From: Thermoanaerobaculum sp.
Lineage (GTDB): Bacteria > Acidobacteriota > Thermoanaerobaculia > Multivoradales > UBA5704
Assembly: GCA_021154885.1 (NCBI GenBank)
Contig: JAJKHS010000136.1
Span: 124,001-188,000 of the forward strand
Reading direction: 5' to 3'
DNA: 64,000 nt
Below the pieces are notes generated by a model. The model did no database searches and was not told the DNA's origin. It worked only from the letters and a program-made list of their open reading frames with translations. Of this stretch, positions 8,853 to 16,700 are shown piece by piece. Each line of letters starts with the position of its first letter. Within the stretch, counting starts at the first letter, position 1. The position numbers were made by a program, and so were the translations under genes.

Positions 8853-10697
8853 TTGGCCTACCAGCCCATCGAGAACTACGGGATCATCGGCAACATGCGG
8901 ACGGTGGCGCTCGTGGGCAAGCACGGGTCCATCGACTGGTACTGTTTCCCCTACTTCGATTCGCCGAGCATCTTCGGCGCCATCCTCGACGACGGCAAGG
9001 GCGGCCGGTTCCAGATCTGCCCGGTGGGCGACGAGGTCGCCACCAAGCAGCTTTACTGGCCGGAGACCAACGTCCTCATCACCCGCTTCCTGTCGACGGA
9101 CGGGGTGGGGGAGATCGAGGACTTCATGCCCGTGGGGCTGTCGCCGGAAGAGGGCGGGCGGGACCAGCTCGTGCGGCGTGTCCGGGTGGTGCGCGGCGCC
9201 GTCCGCTTCCGGCTGGTCTGCCATCCGGCGTTCGACTACGCCCGGGGCGCGCACGACACGGTGATCGAAAAAGGTGGTGCCTGCTTCCACTCGCAATCCC
9301 TGAGCCTCGGCCTGGCCTCCGACGTACCCCTGACGCGGGACGACACGGGTGTGACCGCGGATTTCACCCTGCAAGAGGGGGAGGTGGCGTCCTTCATCCT
9401 GCGGCCGGTCGACAAGGACGGCTGCGGCGCGGCGCCGTCCACGGCCGAGACCGAGGATCTGTTCCATCGCACCGTGGGGTTCTGGCGGCGCTGGCTCTCG
9501 GCCTGTACTTATCACGGCCGCTGGCGCGAGATGGTCCACCGCTCGGCTCTCGCCCTGAAGCTCCTCACCTTCGAGCCCACGGGAGCGATCGTGGCAGCGC
9601 CCACCTGCAGCCTGCCGGAGCACGTCGGCGGCCAGCGCAACTGGGACTATCGCTACACCTGGATCCGCGACGCCGCCTTCACCATCTACGCCCTGCTGCG
9701 CATCGGCCTGATGGACGAGGCCACCGCCTTCATGGCCTGGCTCGACGCCCGCTGCGCCGAGGCGGACCGCGACGCCGGCCTGCAGATCGTCTATGGCATC
9801 GACGGCCGGCGGGACCTGACCGAGATCACCCTCGACCACCTGGAGGGGTATCGGGGCTCGCGGCCGGTGCGCATCGGCAACGGCGCCGTCGACCAGCTCC
9901 AGCTCGACATTTACGGCGAGCTCATGGACTCCGTCTATCTCTACAACAAGCACGCCTCGCCCATCTCCTACCAGACCTGGCTCAACCTGCGGGAGCTGCT
10001 CCACTACGTGGCCAAGAACTGGCAGCGGGAGGACGAGGGGATCTGGGAGGTGCGGGGGGGCCGCCGGCACTTCGTCTTCTCGAAGCTCATGTGCTGGGTG
10101 GCCATGGACCGCGGGCTGCGCCTGGCGGACCAGCGGGCGTTCCCCACCGACCGCGCGAAGTGGGGAGCGATCCGCGACGAGATCTTCGAGAGCCTGATGA
10201 AAAACGGCTGGAGCGAGAAGCGGCAGGCCTTCGTCCAGTTCTACGGCAGCGACTGGCTGGACGCTTCGAGCCTGCTGATGCCGCTGGTCTTCTTCCTGGC
10301 GCCCAGCGATCCGCTGACGATCAAGACCCTGGACGCGATCCGCAAGCCGCCGGACCAGGGGGGCCTCGTCTCCGACGGCCTGGTCTACCGCTACAACGCC
10401 ACCCACGGCATCGACGGCATTCAGGGCGACGAGGGGACGTTCAACGTCTGTACCTTCTGGCTGGTCGACGCCCTCACCCGCGCCGGCCACCGCGACCCCA
10501 AGCTCCTGGACGAAGCGCGCCTGATCTTCGAGCGCGTCCTCGGCTACGCCAACCACCTCGGGCTCTTCGCCGAGGAGACCGGCCTGCGGGGCGAAGCCCT
10601 GGGCAACTTCCCCCAGGCCTTCACCCACCTCGCCGTCATCAGCGCCGCGTACAATCTCAACCAGGAGCTGGGGAAGGAGCGGTCGGAGGGGTTGTAG
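8853..10697 (+). CDS. Glycoside hydrolase family 15 protein (glucoamylase/trehalase-like)
   Basis: 614 residues. The N-terminal beta-sandwich starts with [20 protein letters not shown] and [18 protein letters not shown], then a barrel of helices with [16 protein letters not shown]. The two catalytic acids expected in GH15 are visible: [14 protein letters not shown] (Glu, general acid) and [14 protein letters not shown] (Glu, base). There is no signal peptide, so it is probably cytoplasmic, cleaving alpha-glucosidic bonds in maltooligosaccharides or trehalose. The start is a TTG at 8853, because GGAGG at 8841-8845 lies seven bases upstream; a TTG at 8820 lacks such a site. It is followed by a long palindromic repeat. 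Confidence 0.9.
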   Translation: MAYQPIENYGIIGNMRTVALVGKHGSIDWYCFPYFDSPSIFGAILDDGKGGRFQICPVGDEVATKQLYWPETNVLITRFLSTDGVGEIEDFMPVGLSPEEGGRDQLVRRVRVVRGAVRFRLVCHPAFDYARGAHDTVIEKGGACFHSQSLSLGLASDVPLTRDDTGVTADFTLQEGEVASFILRPVDKDGCGAAPSTAETEDLFHRTVGFWRRWLSACTYHGRWREMVHRSALALKLLTFEPTGAIVAAPTCSLPEHVGGQRNWDYRYTWIRDAAFTIYALLRIGLMDEATAFMAWLDARCAEADRDAGLQIVYGIDGRRDLTEITLDHLEGYRGSRPVRIGNGAVDQLQLDIYGELMDSVYLYNKHASPISYQTWLNLRELLHYVAKNWQREDEGIWEVRGGRRHFVFSKLMCWVAMDRGLRLADQRAFPTDRAKWGAIRDEIFESLMKNGWSEKRQAFVQFYGSDWLDASSLLMPLVFFLAPSDPLTIKTLDAIRKPPDQGGLVSDGLVYRYNATHGIDGIQGDEGTFNVCTFWLVDALTRAGHRDPKLLDEARLIFERVLGYANHLGLFAEETGLRGEALGNFPQAFTHLAVISAAYNLNQELGKERSEGL

Positions 10698-10724
10698 GGA
10701 GGGACCCTACGTGCTCTGGGAAAG

Positions 10725-10826
10725 AAAGGACACAAAGGACCTCAGGGACAGCAAGGACAAGAAGGATGATCGCTGGAACCGAGGCTCCCTCGTCCTTGAC
10801 GTCTCTGATGTCCTTTATGTCCCTGC
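10725..10826. repeat. Nine-base-period hairpin repeat, family B, copy 1
   Basis: The left arm is built from AGGGACNNC/AAGGACNNC words repeated every nine bases. The right arm has the complementary GTCCTTNNN/GTCCCTG words, so the whole can fold into one long stem. It lies between convergent genes and may be a terminator. Relatives occur near 21738, 40768, 44005 and 54465. Confidence 0.8.
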
Positions 10827-10856
10827 TCCGGCTTTTCTTTTCTGCCGCTTGGGTCC

Positions 10857-11387
10857 CTACGACGCCGGCGTCAGCGGATCCCCCGTCTTGTGGTCCTCGA
10901 TCTGATCGCGCAGGAACTCGTGGACCGCCTTCAGGGCTTCAGGATCGGTGGTGGTGATTCGCACCCGGGCGCCCCGTTCGGTCTCCTCGTAGCGGTACGA
11001 GATGGCATCCTTGAAGTGGGACATCTCCGGAATTCCCGCCAGGGTCCGGTCGTGCACCTTCTGCGGCATCTCGAAATCACCGGTCGAGAACGCTTTGGCC
11101 ACCTGGGTGAGGTGACCGCGGATCTGGGCCAGGCTCTCCGCGTCTTTGGGATCGTTCGCCTCCACCTGGATGGCGCCGCCGTCGCTGGCGAGCAGGAAGT
11201 GATGGGTGGTGCGGGCGTGCTCGAAGCCCATGACCGCGTCGCCCCGCTGGTCGACGGTGGTTCCGTGGTCGTGGGAGGCCGCCGCCATGTGCTGGGCATG
11301 CAGCGGGCAGGGGTTGGGATCGCTCTGGGCCACGAGAGTGCCCACGGTCGCGCAGGTCAGGAGGGTCGCCATCAGAATCGTTCTCAT
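10857..11387 (-). CDS. Exported His-rich protein coupled to a MerR regulator
   Basis: 176 residues. A signal peptide (MRTILMATLLTCATVGTLVA) is followed by a Cys/His/Met-rich start of the mature protein (PNPCPLHAQHMAAASHDHG), which could bind metal. The rest is a soluble alpha/beta-looking domain with MGFEHARTTHHFLLASDGGAIQV, a pattern seen in acidobacterial proteins of unknown function (some carry misleading names in databases). Its ATG overlaps the stop of the upstream merR gene (ATGA), with a good AGGTGGAG site, so the two are translated together. It is presumably under the regulator's control, perhaps for a metal or oxidant in the envelope. The function is not known. Confidence 0.75.
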   Translation of the reverse strand: MRTILMATLLTCATVGTLVAQSDPNPCPLHAQHMAAASHDHGTTVDQRGDAVMGFEHARTTHHFLLASDGGAIQVEANDPKDAESLAQIRGHLTQVAKAFSTGDFEMPQKVHDRTLAGIPEMSHFKDAISYRYEETERGARVRITTTDPEALKAVHEFLRDQIEDHKTGDPLTPAS

Positions 11388-11857
11388 CGTATCTCCACCT
11401 TTCGTTTCGAGGTGCCCTTCCGGGGCGGCTCTGCGGACAGGGAGTCGAGCAGGCCCGCTCGCTCGCCGGGTCCGACGGCAGCGAGGCGGCGGTCCCAGTC
11501 CGCGAGCAGAGCAGACAGGGAGTCCCGGGCCGCTGTGAGCTCGCGCAGGCGCTCCTCGATCTCCGCCAGCCGGGCGGCTCCGAGGTCGCGCACCTGTCGG
11601 CAGGGGACGCCGCCGCGCTCCCTCTCGGCCAGGATACGGGACAGCTCCTCCACCGTGAAGCCGGTCGCCAGGACGCGACGGATCCACAGCACCCGCTCCA
11701 CCGCCTGGGGTGGATAGACGCGGTAGTTGTTGGGGAGGCGCTCCGGCCGGGGGAGAAGCCCCTGGCGCTCATAGAAGCGCAGGGCGTCCTTGCTCACCCC
11801 CGTCCGCCGGGCCAGTTCGCCGGCTTGCAAGGGTCGCTCGGAAGGGCATGGATTCAT
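11384..11857 (-). CDS. MerR-family transcriptional regulator
   Basis: 157 residues. The N-terminal winged helix shows LQAGELARRTGVSKDALRFYERQGLLPRPERLPNNYRVYP, followed by the AVERVLWIRRVLATGFTVEELSRIL dimer/effector region and a coiled-coil helix. There is a single Cys in the classic position (GVPCRQV). The second and third metal cysteines of MerR, ZntR or CueR types are not in the usual spacing, so the effector may not be a metal. The start ATG at 11857 has no Shine-Dalgarno and lies only nine bases from a possible -10 element, so its mRNA may be leaderless. It heads a two-gene operon with the exported His-rich protein. Confidence 0.85.
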   Translation of the reverse strand: MNPCPSERPLQAGELARRTGVSKDALRFYERQGLLPRPERLPNNYRVYPPQAVERVLWIRRVLATGFTVEELSRILAERERGGVPCRQVRDLGAARLAEIEERLRELTAARDSLSALLADWDRRLAAVGPGERAGLLDSLSAEPPRKGTSKRKVEIR

Positions 11858-11866
11858 GATGAAGGC

Positions 11867-11898
11867 ACTGTAAAGGGTGGAGTCGAGTCCAGAGTCAA
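11867..11898 (-). promoter_or_regulatory. MerR-type promoter with long spacer and dyad
   Basis: On the minus strand, TTGACT (-35) is followed after 19 bases by TTACAG, with TACAGT as an alternative -10. MerR regulators act on such over-long spacers. The spacer holds the near-palindrome TGGACTCGACTCCA, the expected operator position. This predicts autoregulation of the merR operon. Confidence 0.65.
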
Positions 11899-11958
11899 GG
11901 GGGGATGATCGTAATCCGGGAAACCCGGTCCGTCGAGTCTCGATGCGGCAGATTTGAA

Positions 11959-11988
11959 TTGGCATGCCCAATGCCAAGGGCGTAGAAT
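11959..11988 (+). promoter_or_regulatory. parDE promoter and operator
   Basis: TTGGCA (-35), an 18-base spacer and TAGAAT (-10) form a good sigma-70-type promoter. An inverted repeat TTGGCAT-GCCCA-ATGCCAA (11959-11977) covers the -35 and half of the spacer, the usual place for autorepression by a ParD-type antitoxin. The start codon lies nine bases after the -10, so the transcript is probably leaderless. Confidence 0.65.
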
Positions 11989-11997
11989 ACGCCTCCC

Positions 11998-12297
11998 ATG
12001 GAAGTTGCACTGACCAAGGATCTCGAAGAGCTGATCGCAGAGCAGGTAGCGAGCGGCCAATACCCCAGCCCAGGCGAGGTGGTGCGCGATGCTCTGCGCC
12101 TCTTCCAGGAGCTGCTCGTGCTCCGGGAGCGGAAGCTCGACGCCCTGCGCCGGGATGTCCACACCGGTCTCAAGGCCCTCGAAGAAGGCGAGTACGAGGA
12201 CTATGACGCCGATGACACCCGGTCGCTGGCAGCCGAAGTCAAGGGCAGCGGTCGAGAGAGGCTGAAGGCGCTCGGAAAAGATCCGGTGGATGAGTAG
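11998..12297 (+). CDS. parD: ParD-like antitoxin
   Basis: 99 residues. The N-terminal part (MEVALTKDLEELIAEQVASG, then YPSPGEVVRDALRLFQE) is the ribbon-helix-helix DNA-binding and dimerisation segment of ParD/CopG antitoxins. The acidic C-terminal tail (EEGEYEDYDADDT) should wrap and neutralise the toxin. No Shine-Dalgarno precedes the ATG. The next gene starts inside its last codons (8-base overlap), the standard antitoxin-toxin order. Confidence 0.85.
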   Translation: MEVALTKDLEELIAEQVASGQYPSPGEVVRDALRLFQELLVLRERKLDALRRDVHTGLKALEEGEYEDYDADDTRSLAAEVKGSGRERLKALGKDPVDE

Positions 12298-12583
12298 GAA
12301 GATCAGAATTTCTCGCCCGGCCAGAAGGGACCTGGACGAGATCTGGTTCTTCATCGCTCAGGACAGCCTTGCTGCCGCGGACGGCTTTGTCGATGATCTG
12401 ACCGGCAAATTCTCGCTCTTGGCCTCTTTCCCGCAAATGGGCCGAAGCCGGGAAGACCTTGGGCCCGAGCTCCGGAGCTTCCCGGTCAAGAATTACCTGG
12501 TGCTCTACCGCCTCATGAAGGGCCATGTCGAAATCGTTCGAGTCGTCCACACCGCTCGTGACCTGAAAGCCCTCTTCAAGTAG
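12290..12583 (+). CDS. parE: ParE/RelE-superfamily toxin
   Basis: 97 residues with the family pattern ISRPARRDLDEIWFFIAQDS, FPQMGRSREDLGPELRSFPVKNYLVLYRL and VEIVRVVHTARDL. Members either poison gyrase (ParE) or cleave mRNA (RelE); the RDLxPELRSFPV loop and VxRVVHxxRD end favour ParE. It is translated together with the upstream antitoxin through an 8-base overlap. Confidence 0.85.
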   Translation: MSRKIRISRPARRDLDEIWFFIAQDSLAAADGFVDDLTGKFSLLASFPQMGRSREDLGPELRSFPVKNYLVLYRLMKGHVEIVRVVHTARDLKALFK

Positions 12584-12604
12584 CACCCGGCCCTCCTACC
12601 ACCC

Positions 12605-14203
12605 CTACCGCCCCCGCACGGCGATGAGGTGGGTGACCACCGGCCGCTCCTCGCCGACGTGGAACGCCTGGGCCTGCGCTTCGACGTCGCGGTCGGCGTG
12701 GGTGGCGCGCTCGTGCTGGCGCAGATGCTCGATCCAGGATTTGACGAGGAACACCTCGGTGTAGAGGGCGGGATCGGCGGAGTCCACGAACAGGCCCCAC
12801 TGCATGGCGCCGTCGCGCAGGCGGATGCGGCGGACGCCGCGCATGGCCGCCGCGAAGTCGGCGGCGCGGGCGGGGTCGATCTGGTAGCGGACCTCCACCA
12901 GCACGGGGCCGCGCTCGGGCTCCAAGTCGTGGGAGACGATCGGTGCCGGCCACTGGCGGGAGGGCGCCAGGTTGAGCCCCTCGCCGGATTGGAGATGAAT
13001 GCGGAAGGTGCCGGCGAGACCGGCGATCATCCCGGCCGCCGAGGCGAGTAGGGACTTCGACAGGCCGAGGTGCTCGGCCACGGCGCCCCAGAGGACGCTG
13101 CCGCCGGCCAGACCGGCGTAGAAGATCAGCATGTAGACCGAGAGCGCCCGCCCCCGCACCCACGACGGCACCACCGTCTGCACGGCCACGTTGAGGCTGG
13201 AGAGGAGAGAGAGCCAGGCGCCGCCGGCGAGGAGCATGGCGATCATCAACAGCCAGAAGATGCGCACATAGGCGAGGGTCACCGTGGAGCCGGCGAAGAC
13301 CAGCGTCGCCGCCGTCACCACTCCGTCCATCGAGTTGTTGCGCTTGAGACGGGGGAGGACCAGGGCTCCCGCCACCGCGCCCACTCCCAACGCGCCGAGG
13401 AGGAGCCCGTAGCCCTCGGCGCCGGCGTGCAGCTCCCGCTTCGCGATCAGCGGCAGGAGGGCCCAGAGCGAGGCGCCGCAGAGGACGAACGTCGTGCCGC
13501 GGATGATGGGAGCGGTCACCTCCGGCGCATGGCGGACGTAGCGCAGGCCCGTCGTCATGGCGCCCCAGATACGCTCGGCTGGCAGCATCGCCTCCTCCGT
13601 GGGCCGGCGCCAGAAGAAGAGGACGACCAGCACGCCGAGGAACGAGACGGCGTTGACCAGGAAAGTGACGGCCGGCCCGGACGCGGCCACCACCAGGCCG
13701 GCGAGGGCCGGTCCGGCGGCCCGGGCGATGTTGAAGCCGATGCTTCCCAGGGTGACGGCGGCGGGGAGGTCCTCCCGCGGCACCATCTCCGGAATGCTCG
13801 CCTGCCAGGCCGGCCCGTTCAGAGCGGCGCCGAGCCCCAGCAGGAAGGTGAAGCCGAGGAGGATCCAGGGGGTGGTCGCGCCCGCCGCCGTGAACGCCCA
13901 GAGACCGAAGGCCGCGACTGTCATCCAGATCTGGGTGATGAGGAGAAGCCGGCGTTTGTCGAGCACGTCGGCCACGGCCCCGGCCGGCAGCGACAGCAGG
14001 AACATCGGCAGGCTGGTAGCTGCCTGAACCAGGGCCACCAGCGCCGGCGAAGGCGTGAGCGTCGTCATCATCCACGACGCGCCCACGTTCTGGAACCACG
14101 TGCCGACGTTGGAGGCCACGCTGGCGATCCACAGCCAGCGGAACACGGTATGGCGCAGCGGGCTCCAGGTGGAGCGGACCGGGGTAGCCTCAGCCGTCGT
14201 CAC
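12605..14203 (-). CDS. MFS exporter with C-terminal ABM-like domain (MFS_3 type)
   Basis: About 532 residues. The first 400 form a twelve-helix major facilitator (FRWLWIASVASNVGTWFQNVGASWMM, then PAGAVADVLDKRRLLL, the cytosolic loop motif). The last 110 residues are soluble (VLVEVRYQIDPARAADFAAAM ... YTEVFLVKSWIEHLRQHERAT) and look like a dimeric antibiotic-biosynthesis-monooxygenase-type ferredoxin-like fold, the combination found in the MFS_3 'secretion effector' family that includes enterobactin exporter relatives. The substrate is unknown. The GTG at 14203 was chosen because GGAGGG lies just upstream; GTG at 14221 is the longest alternative. It overlaps the end of the HEPN gene. Confidence 0.8.
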   Translation of the reverse strand: MTTAEATPVRSTWSPLRHTVFRWLWIASVASNVGTWFQNVGASWMMTTLTPSPALVALVQAATSLPMFLLSLPAGAVADVLDKRRLLLITQIWMTVAAFGLWAFTAAGATTPWILLGFTFLLGLGAALNGPAWQASIPEMVPREDLPAAVTLGSIGFNIARAAGPALAGLVVAASGPAVTFLVNAVSFLGVLVVLFFWRRPTEEAMLPAERIWGAMTTGLRYVRHAPEVTAPIIRGTTFVLCGASLWALLPLIAKRELHAGAEGYGLLLGALGVGAVAGALVLPRLKRNNSMDGVVTAATLVFAGSTVTLAYVRIFWLLMIAMLLAGGAWLSLLSSLNVAVQTVVPSWVRGRALSVYMLIFYAGLAGGSVLWGAVAEHLGLSKSLLASAAGMIAGLAGTFRIHLQSGEGLNLAPSRQWPAPIVSHDLEPERGPVLVEVRYQIDPARAADFAAAMRGVRRIRLRDGAMQWGLFVDSADPALYTEVFLVKSWIEHLRQHERATHADRDVEAQAQAFHVGEERPVVTHLIAVRGR

Positions 14204-14600
14204 GCCCGCCACCCTCCACACCCGGATGCTCGTCGAGATAGCGGGTGGCCGCGGCGAGGAATCTTCTCCCTTCTGCCATCAGCTCTTCGACGACATCAGG
14301 ATCGACCGCTCTGGCGGTCTCGTAATCGCCGATGTGCCGGAGGTCAAAAGTTCTCGTCAGCAGATGATGAAAAGCGGGATCCAAGAGGCGAGTCCGCGAG
14401 AAGTGAAAACCGTATTGAGCAATGACCTGACCATGACGAGAGAACTCCAAGCCATGGGAGAGAAGCAGGGCCTCCGCGATATAGAAGCAGGCGAAGTAAA
14501 CCCGCGAGCCTGCAATTCCAATGTACCCGCTTTTCCGGAGTAGCTCAGCGGCGTCCAAGGACTCTTCAGCCTTCTCCAGAAAAAGACGAACCTCGTTCAT
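14190..14600 (-). CDS. HEPN-domain protein
   Basis: 136 residues, nearly all helical, with the HEPN pattern: EKAEESLDAAELLRKSGYIGIAGSRVYFACFYIAEALLL at the start and TFDLRHIGDYE further on (the conserved R-x-x-x-DY region; RTFDLRH also gives an R-x5-H that could be the RNase site). It follows a nucleotidyltransferase gene with a four-base ATGA overlap, the arrangement of HEPN/MNT toxin-antitoxin modules in which the HEPN protein is the RNase toxin and MNT blocks it by AMP transfer. Here the order is MNT then HEPN. Confidence 0.8.
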   Translation of the reverse strand: MNEVRLFLEKAEESLDAAELLRKSGYIGIAGSRVYFACFYIAEALLLSHGLEFSRHGQVIAQYGFHFSRTRLLDPAFHHLLTRTFDLRHIGDYETARAVDPDVVEELMAEGRRFLAAATRYLDEHPGVEGGGRDDG

Positions 14601-14929
14601 GCCGCGGCCGGGATGGCCTCTCGCCGGACCGTACGCAGGAAGATGGTCCCGGCCTGTTCGAAGTCCTCGATGCTGACCGGTATTACCGAGAGAGTCAGGC
14701 CCGATTCCAGCGACAGGGGCCACTTCACGGATGACAAGTGCATAATCTCCCGAGCCGCGTTGACCGGTCCTTCGAGGAGCAAGAGCAGATCCACGTCGCT
14801 CCCCTCGCGTTCGTCTCCCCGGGCGTAGGATCCGTACAGAAGAAGTCCGCGAAACCGCTCTCCGTAGAGATCCTTGAGCCCCTTCTCAAGCTCCGAGACG
14901 ACGTTCCGGATGGGTGCTGGCACACTCAT
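14597..14929 (-). CDS. MNT nucleotidyltransferase (partner of HEPN)
   Basis: 110 residues. RGLLLYGSYARGDEREGSDVDLLLLL is the nucleotidyltransferase core: G-S-x-x-R-G plus the D-x-D pair. The start ATG at 14929 overlaps the stop of the upstream luciferase-domain gene (ATGA), and its own stop overlaps the HEPN start (ATGA), so the three are translationally chained. An in-frame ATG at 14938 would add three residues. Expected role: AMP-transferase antitoxin. Confidence 0.8.
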   Translation of the reverse strand: MSVPAPIRNVVSELEKGLKDLYGERFRGLLLYGSYARGDEREGSDVDLLLLLEGPVNAAREIMHLSSVKWPLSLESGLTLSVIPVSIEDFEQAGTIFLRTVRREAIPAAA

Positions 14930-15294
14930 GGCGTCCATTGTACCGGGGAATGCACCACCTCGCCGTACTTCCGAGCCTGCTGCTCGCGCGCCAGCTCGTA
15001 GGAGCGGCGGAGGAGGGCGACGGCGGCATCCACGTCCTCTTCCTTCCTGATGTGGAAGCTCACCCAGCCGCTGTCCGGCAGAATGTGGTGGGGCTCGGCG
15101 AGACCGGCGGCCACCACCTCGTCGCGCACCGGCTTGGGGAAGGCGATGTCGAGGAGGCGGTCGCCGTGGATGTGACCCACCTCCCGCTTGCCGAGAACGA
15201 ACTCGGTCCCGCCGAAGCGGTGAGGCTGGGCCACGACGCCCGGCCAGGCCAGGACTGCCGCTTCGATTTGCTCTCGTGCTCCAGGGACGGCCAT
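14926..15294 (-). CDS. Luciferase-domain protein (DUF5519-like)
   Basis: 122 residues. The stretch FGGTEFVLGKREVGHIHGDRLLDIAFP, then HHILPDSGWVSFHI and ALLRRSYELA, matches a small domain that databases call luciferase because of similarity to a dinoflagellate luciferase domain; its bacterial function is unknown. The conserved His residues (GHIHGD, PHHIL) could form a ligand site. A GGAGAAACT Shine-Dalgarno lies upstream. It is first in a minus-strand operon followed by MNT, HEPN and the MFS exporter. Confidence 0.75.
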   Translation of the reverse strand: MAVPGAREQIEAAVLAWPGVVAQPHRFGGTEFVLGKREVGHIHGDRLLDIAFPKPVRDEVVAAGLAEPHHILPDSGWVSFHIRKEEDVDAAVALLRRSYELAREQQARKYGEVVHSPVQWTP

Positions 15295-16151
15295 AGTTTC
15301 TCCTTCTCCCTCCTTGAACAGCTCAACAGCGGCAATGGGACAGGGGATTCCGCTGCTGCATCCTCCGCAGCCGCAAATGCCTTGTCAGGTGTTGCCACTC
15401 CTGGAGCGGCTCCTGTCGCCGCACATCTGCCAGCCTTCTACTCCGGAAACTAGGCTGCAAATAACTCTCTCGCAGAGGCACGCGCCGAAGTATGAGCCGC
15501 AACTGCATCTTCATATGTTGCCAATATCGCGGCGCGCGGTGCCTTGGTCAATCAAGGTGCCGCATACTCCGGAATCGTGCCGGTTGACGCTGGCCAAGTT
15601 GCAGCAGCGGGCACGAAAGCAGCTCCTCCGGCTTTGGCTCTGGCGGCAGGCATAGAGCCAGTTGCGGCAAATAGTGGGGACGATGCCGCTGCTATTGCGA
15701 GGCGAACGGCCGCTTTCACGACAATTGCGGCTGCTTGACGTTAAGCTGCGGCTTCTGTGTCGGAAGGAATCATTCCTGTTCTGATGTTAGCGGCTCAGGA
15801 GGCATATTTCGCGGCACCTCAAGGTAGGTTTGCGGCTGATAGCACGACCTCGAGCCTAACCACGCCCTCCCTGCGGCTCCCCGCCGTTGTCGAGGAGGTT
15901 CTCGAAGACCTGAAGGAGGCGCTCGGGGCTGGCGCGGACGGGGAGGGGGCCGCCGGGCGCGGACAGTACGATCTTCACCGCCTTGTCGGCGCGTCGGCAG
16001 AAGCCCTCGGCCACCTCTCGCAAGAGAGCGTCCAAGTCCACGACGGCAAAGGCTGAAAATGGTGGCCCGCCTACCGCGAAGTGTTAGAATCTGGCTAAAC
16101 AATCAGCGGCGAACAGGTTCTACTACTAGTGGTCTCTTGAAGGGAGGGCGC
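15295..16151. other. Decayed Ala-rich stretch plus kinase remnant
   Basis: No intact gene. From about 15316 to 15845 both strands read as Ala-rich protein in one frame, broken by several stops. On the plus strand a motif GIxPV (with a GAAPV variant) followed by Ala-rich sequence recurs four times at irregular spacing, so this looks like a decayed repetitive protein gene. It is followed by a truncated copy of the neighbouring histidine kinase (see 15846-16046), then the leader of the membrane-protein gene at 16152. Base composition is clearly less GC-rich than the flanks. Confidence 0.6.
15846..16046 (-). pseudogene. Truncated copy of the creC-like histidine kinase
   Basis: Bases 15886-16046 align without gaps to 18142-18302 inside the intact kinase, with about nine mismatches in 161. 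Bases 15846-15885 align less well to 17866-17905 at the kinase's 3' end. The segment between (17906-18141 in the intact gene) is missing, so this is a fragment with an internal deletion. It encodes the region after the phosphoacceptor helix (MDLDALLREVAEGFCRRADK...ENLLDN), then shifts to Gly-rich and stops. It marks one border of the inserted DUF350/transglutaminase pair. Confidence 0.8.
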
Positions 16152-16700
16152 ATGGCGGACTTCAACATCTCCAGCATCGCGGCGGGTCTGTTGGCCTATG
16201 GAGTGGCGGTTCTCGTCGGAGCTGCCCCGCTGATCTACCTACTGTTCCGGTTCGACATCGAGCTCACGAAGAAGACCGATGAGGAGGCCTTGCTGCGAGC
16301 AGGGCGCCGCTCGATTGCAATTGAGTTGGGGGCGAAGATCTTCTGTCAGGCGCTCCTCGTCCGCCACGCGGTCTTCGTGGTCATGGCAGTGGTGAGGAGC
16401 TTGTTCGTCGACGAGTATTCGTCGAGCGAGGCTGTCTGGCTCGTCGTCCGATGCCTGCTCTCTATAGTCGTCATCGCCGCTCTTGCTCTTGTCTCGGTCG
16501 AGGTGGCCGGGAGGCTTTTCAAGCGTCTGACCAGGAATTTGCAAGAGGATAAGGAAATCTACGAAAGGGATAACGCCGCGATGGCGATATTTTTCTCCCT
16601 TGTTCTCCTGTCGATCACTCTTGTTCTTAACGAGGGAATGGCAGATTTTTCCCGTTCTCTGATCCCATTCGGCCGCACCGGCATCCAGAGTCTGAAATGA
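16152..16700 (+). CDS. Four-helix membrane protein, DUF350-like
   Basis: 182 residues with four predicted membrane helices at about 9-33, 66-84, 94-122 and 142-162. The pattern of a short charged loop (TKKTDEEALLRAGRRSIAIELGA) after the first helix, and DKEIYERDNAAMAIFF before the last, resembles DUF350 (YjfL-type) proteins, which have two such helix pairs. I recall DUF350 genes next to ATP-grasp ligases and phage-shock-type envelope genes. AAGGGAGGG precedes the ATG. The stop overlaps the start of the transglutaminase-like gene (ATGA), so both are made together. Codon use is less GC-rich than the neighbours, pointing to recent transfer. Confidence 0.65.
   Translation: MADFNISSIAAGLLAYGVAVLVGAAPLIYLLFRFDIELTKKTDEEALLRAGRRSIAIELGAKIFCQALLVRHAVFVVMAVVRSLFVDEYSSSEAVWLVVRCLLSIVVIAALALVSVEVAGRLFKRLTRNLQEDKEIYERDNAAMAIFFSLVLLSITLVLNEGMADFSRSLIPFGRTGIQSLK

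Noticed and set aside
8718-10628. 636-residue minus-strand frame over the GH15 gene
   Set aside because: Same reason; the plus-strand GH15 has clear catalytic motifs.
14930-14942. TACAAT before the MNT gene as a leaderless promoter
   Set aside because: The gene already starts in an ATGA overlap with the preceding gene, which explains its translation; kept out of the leaderless list.
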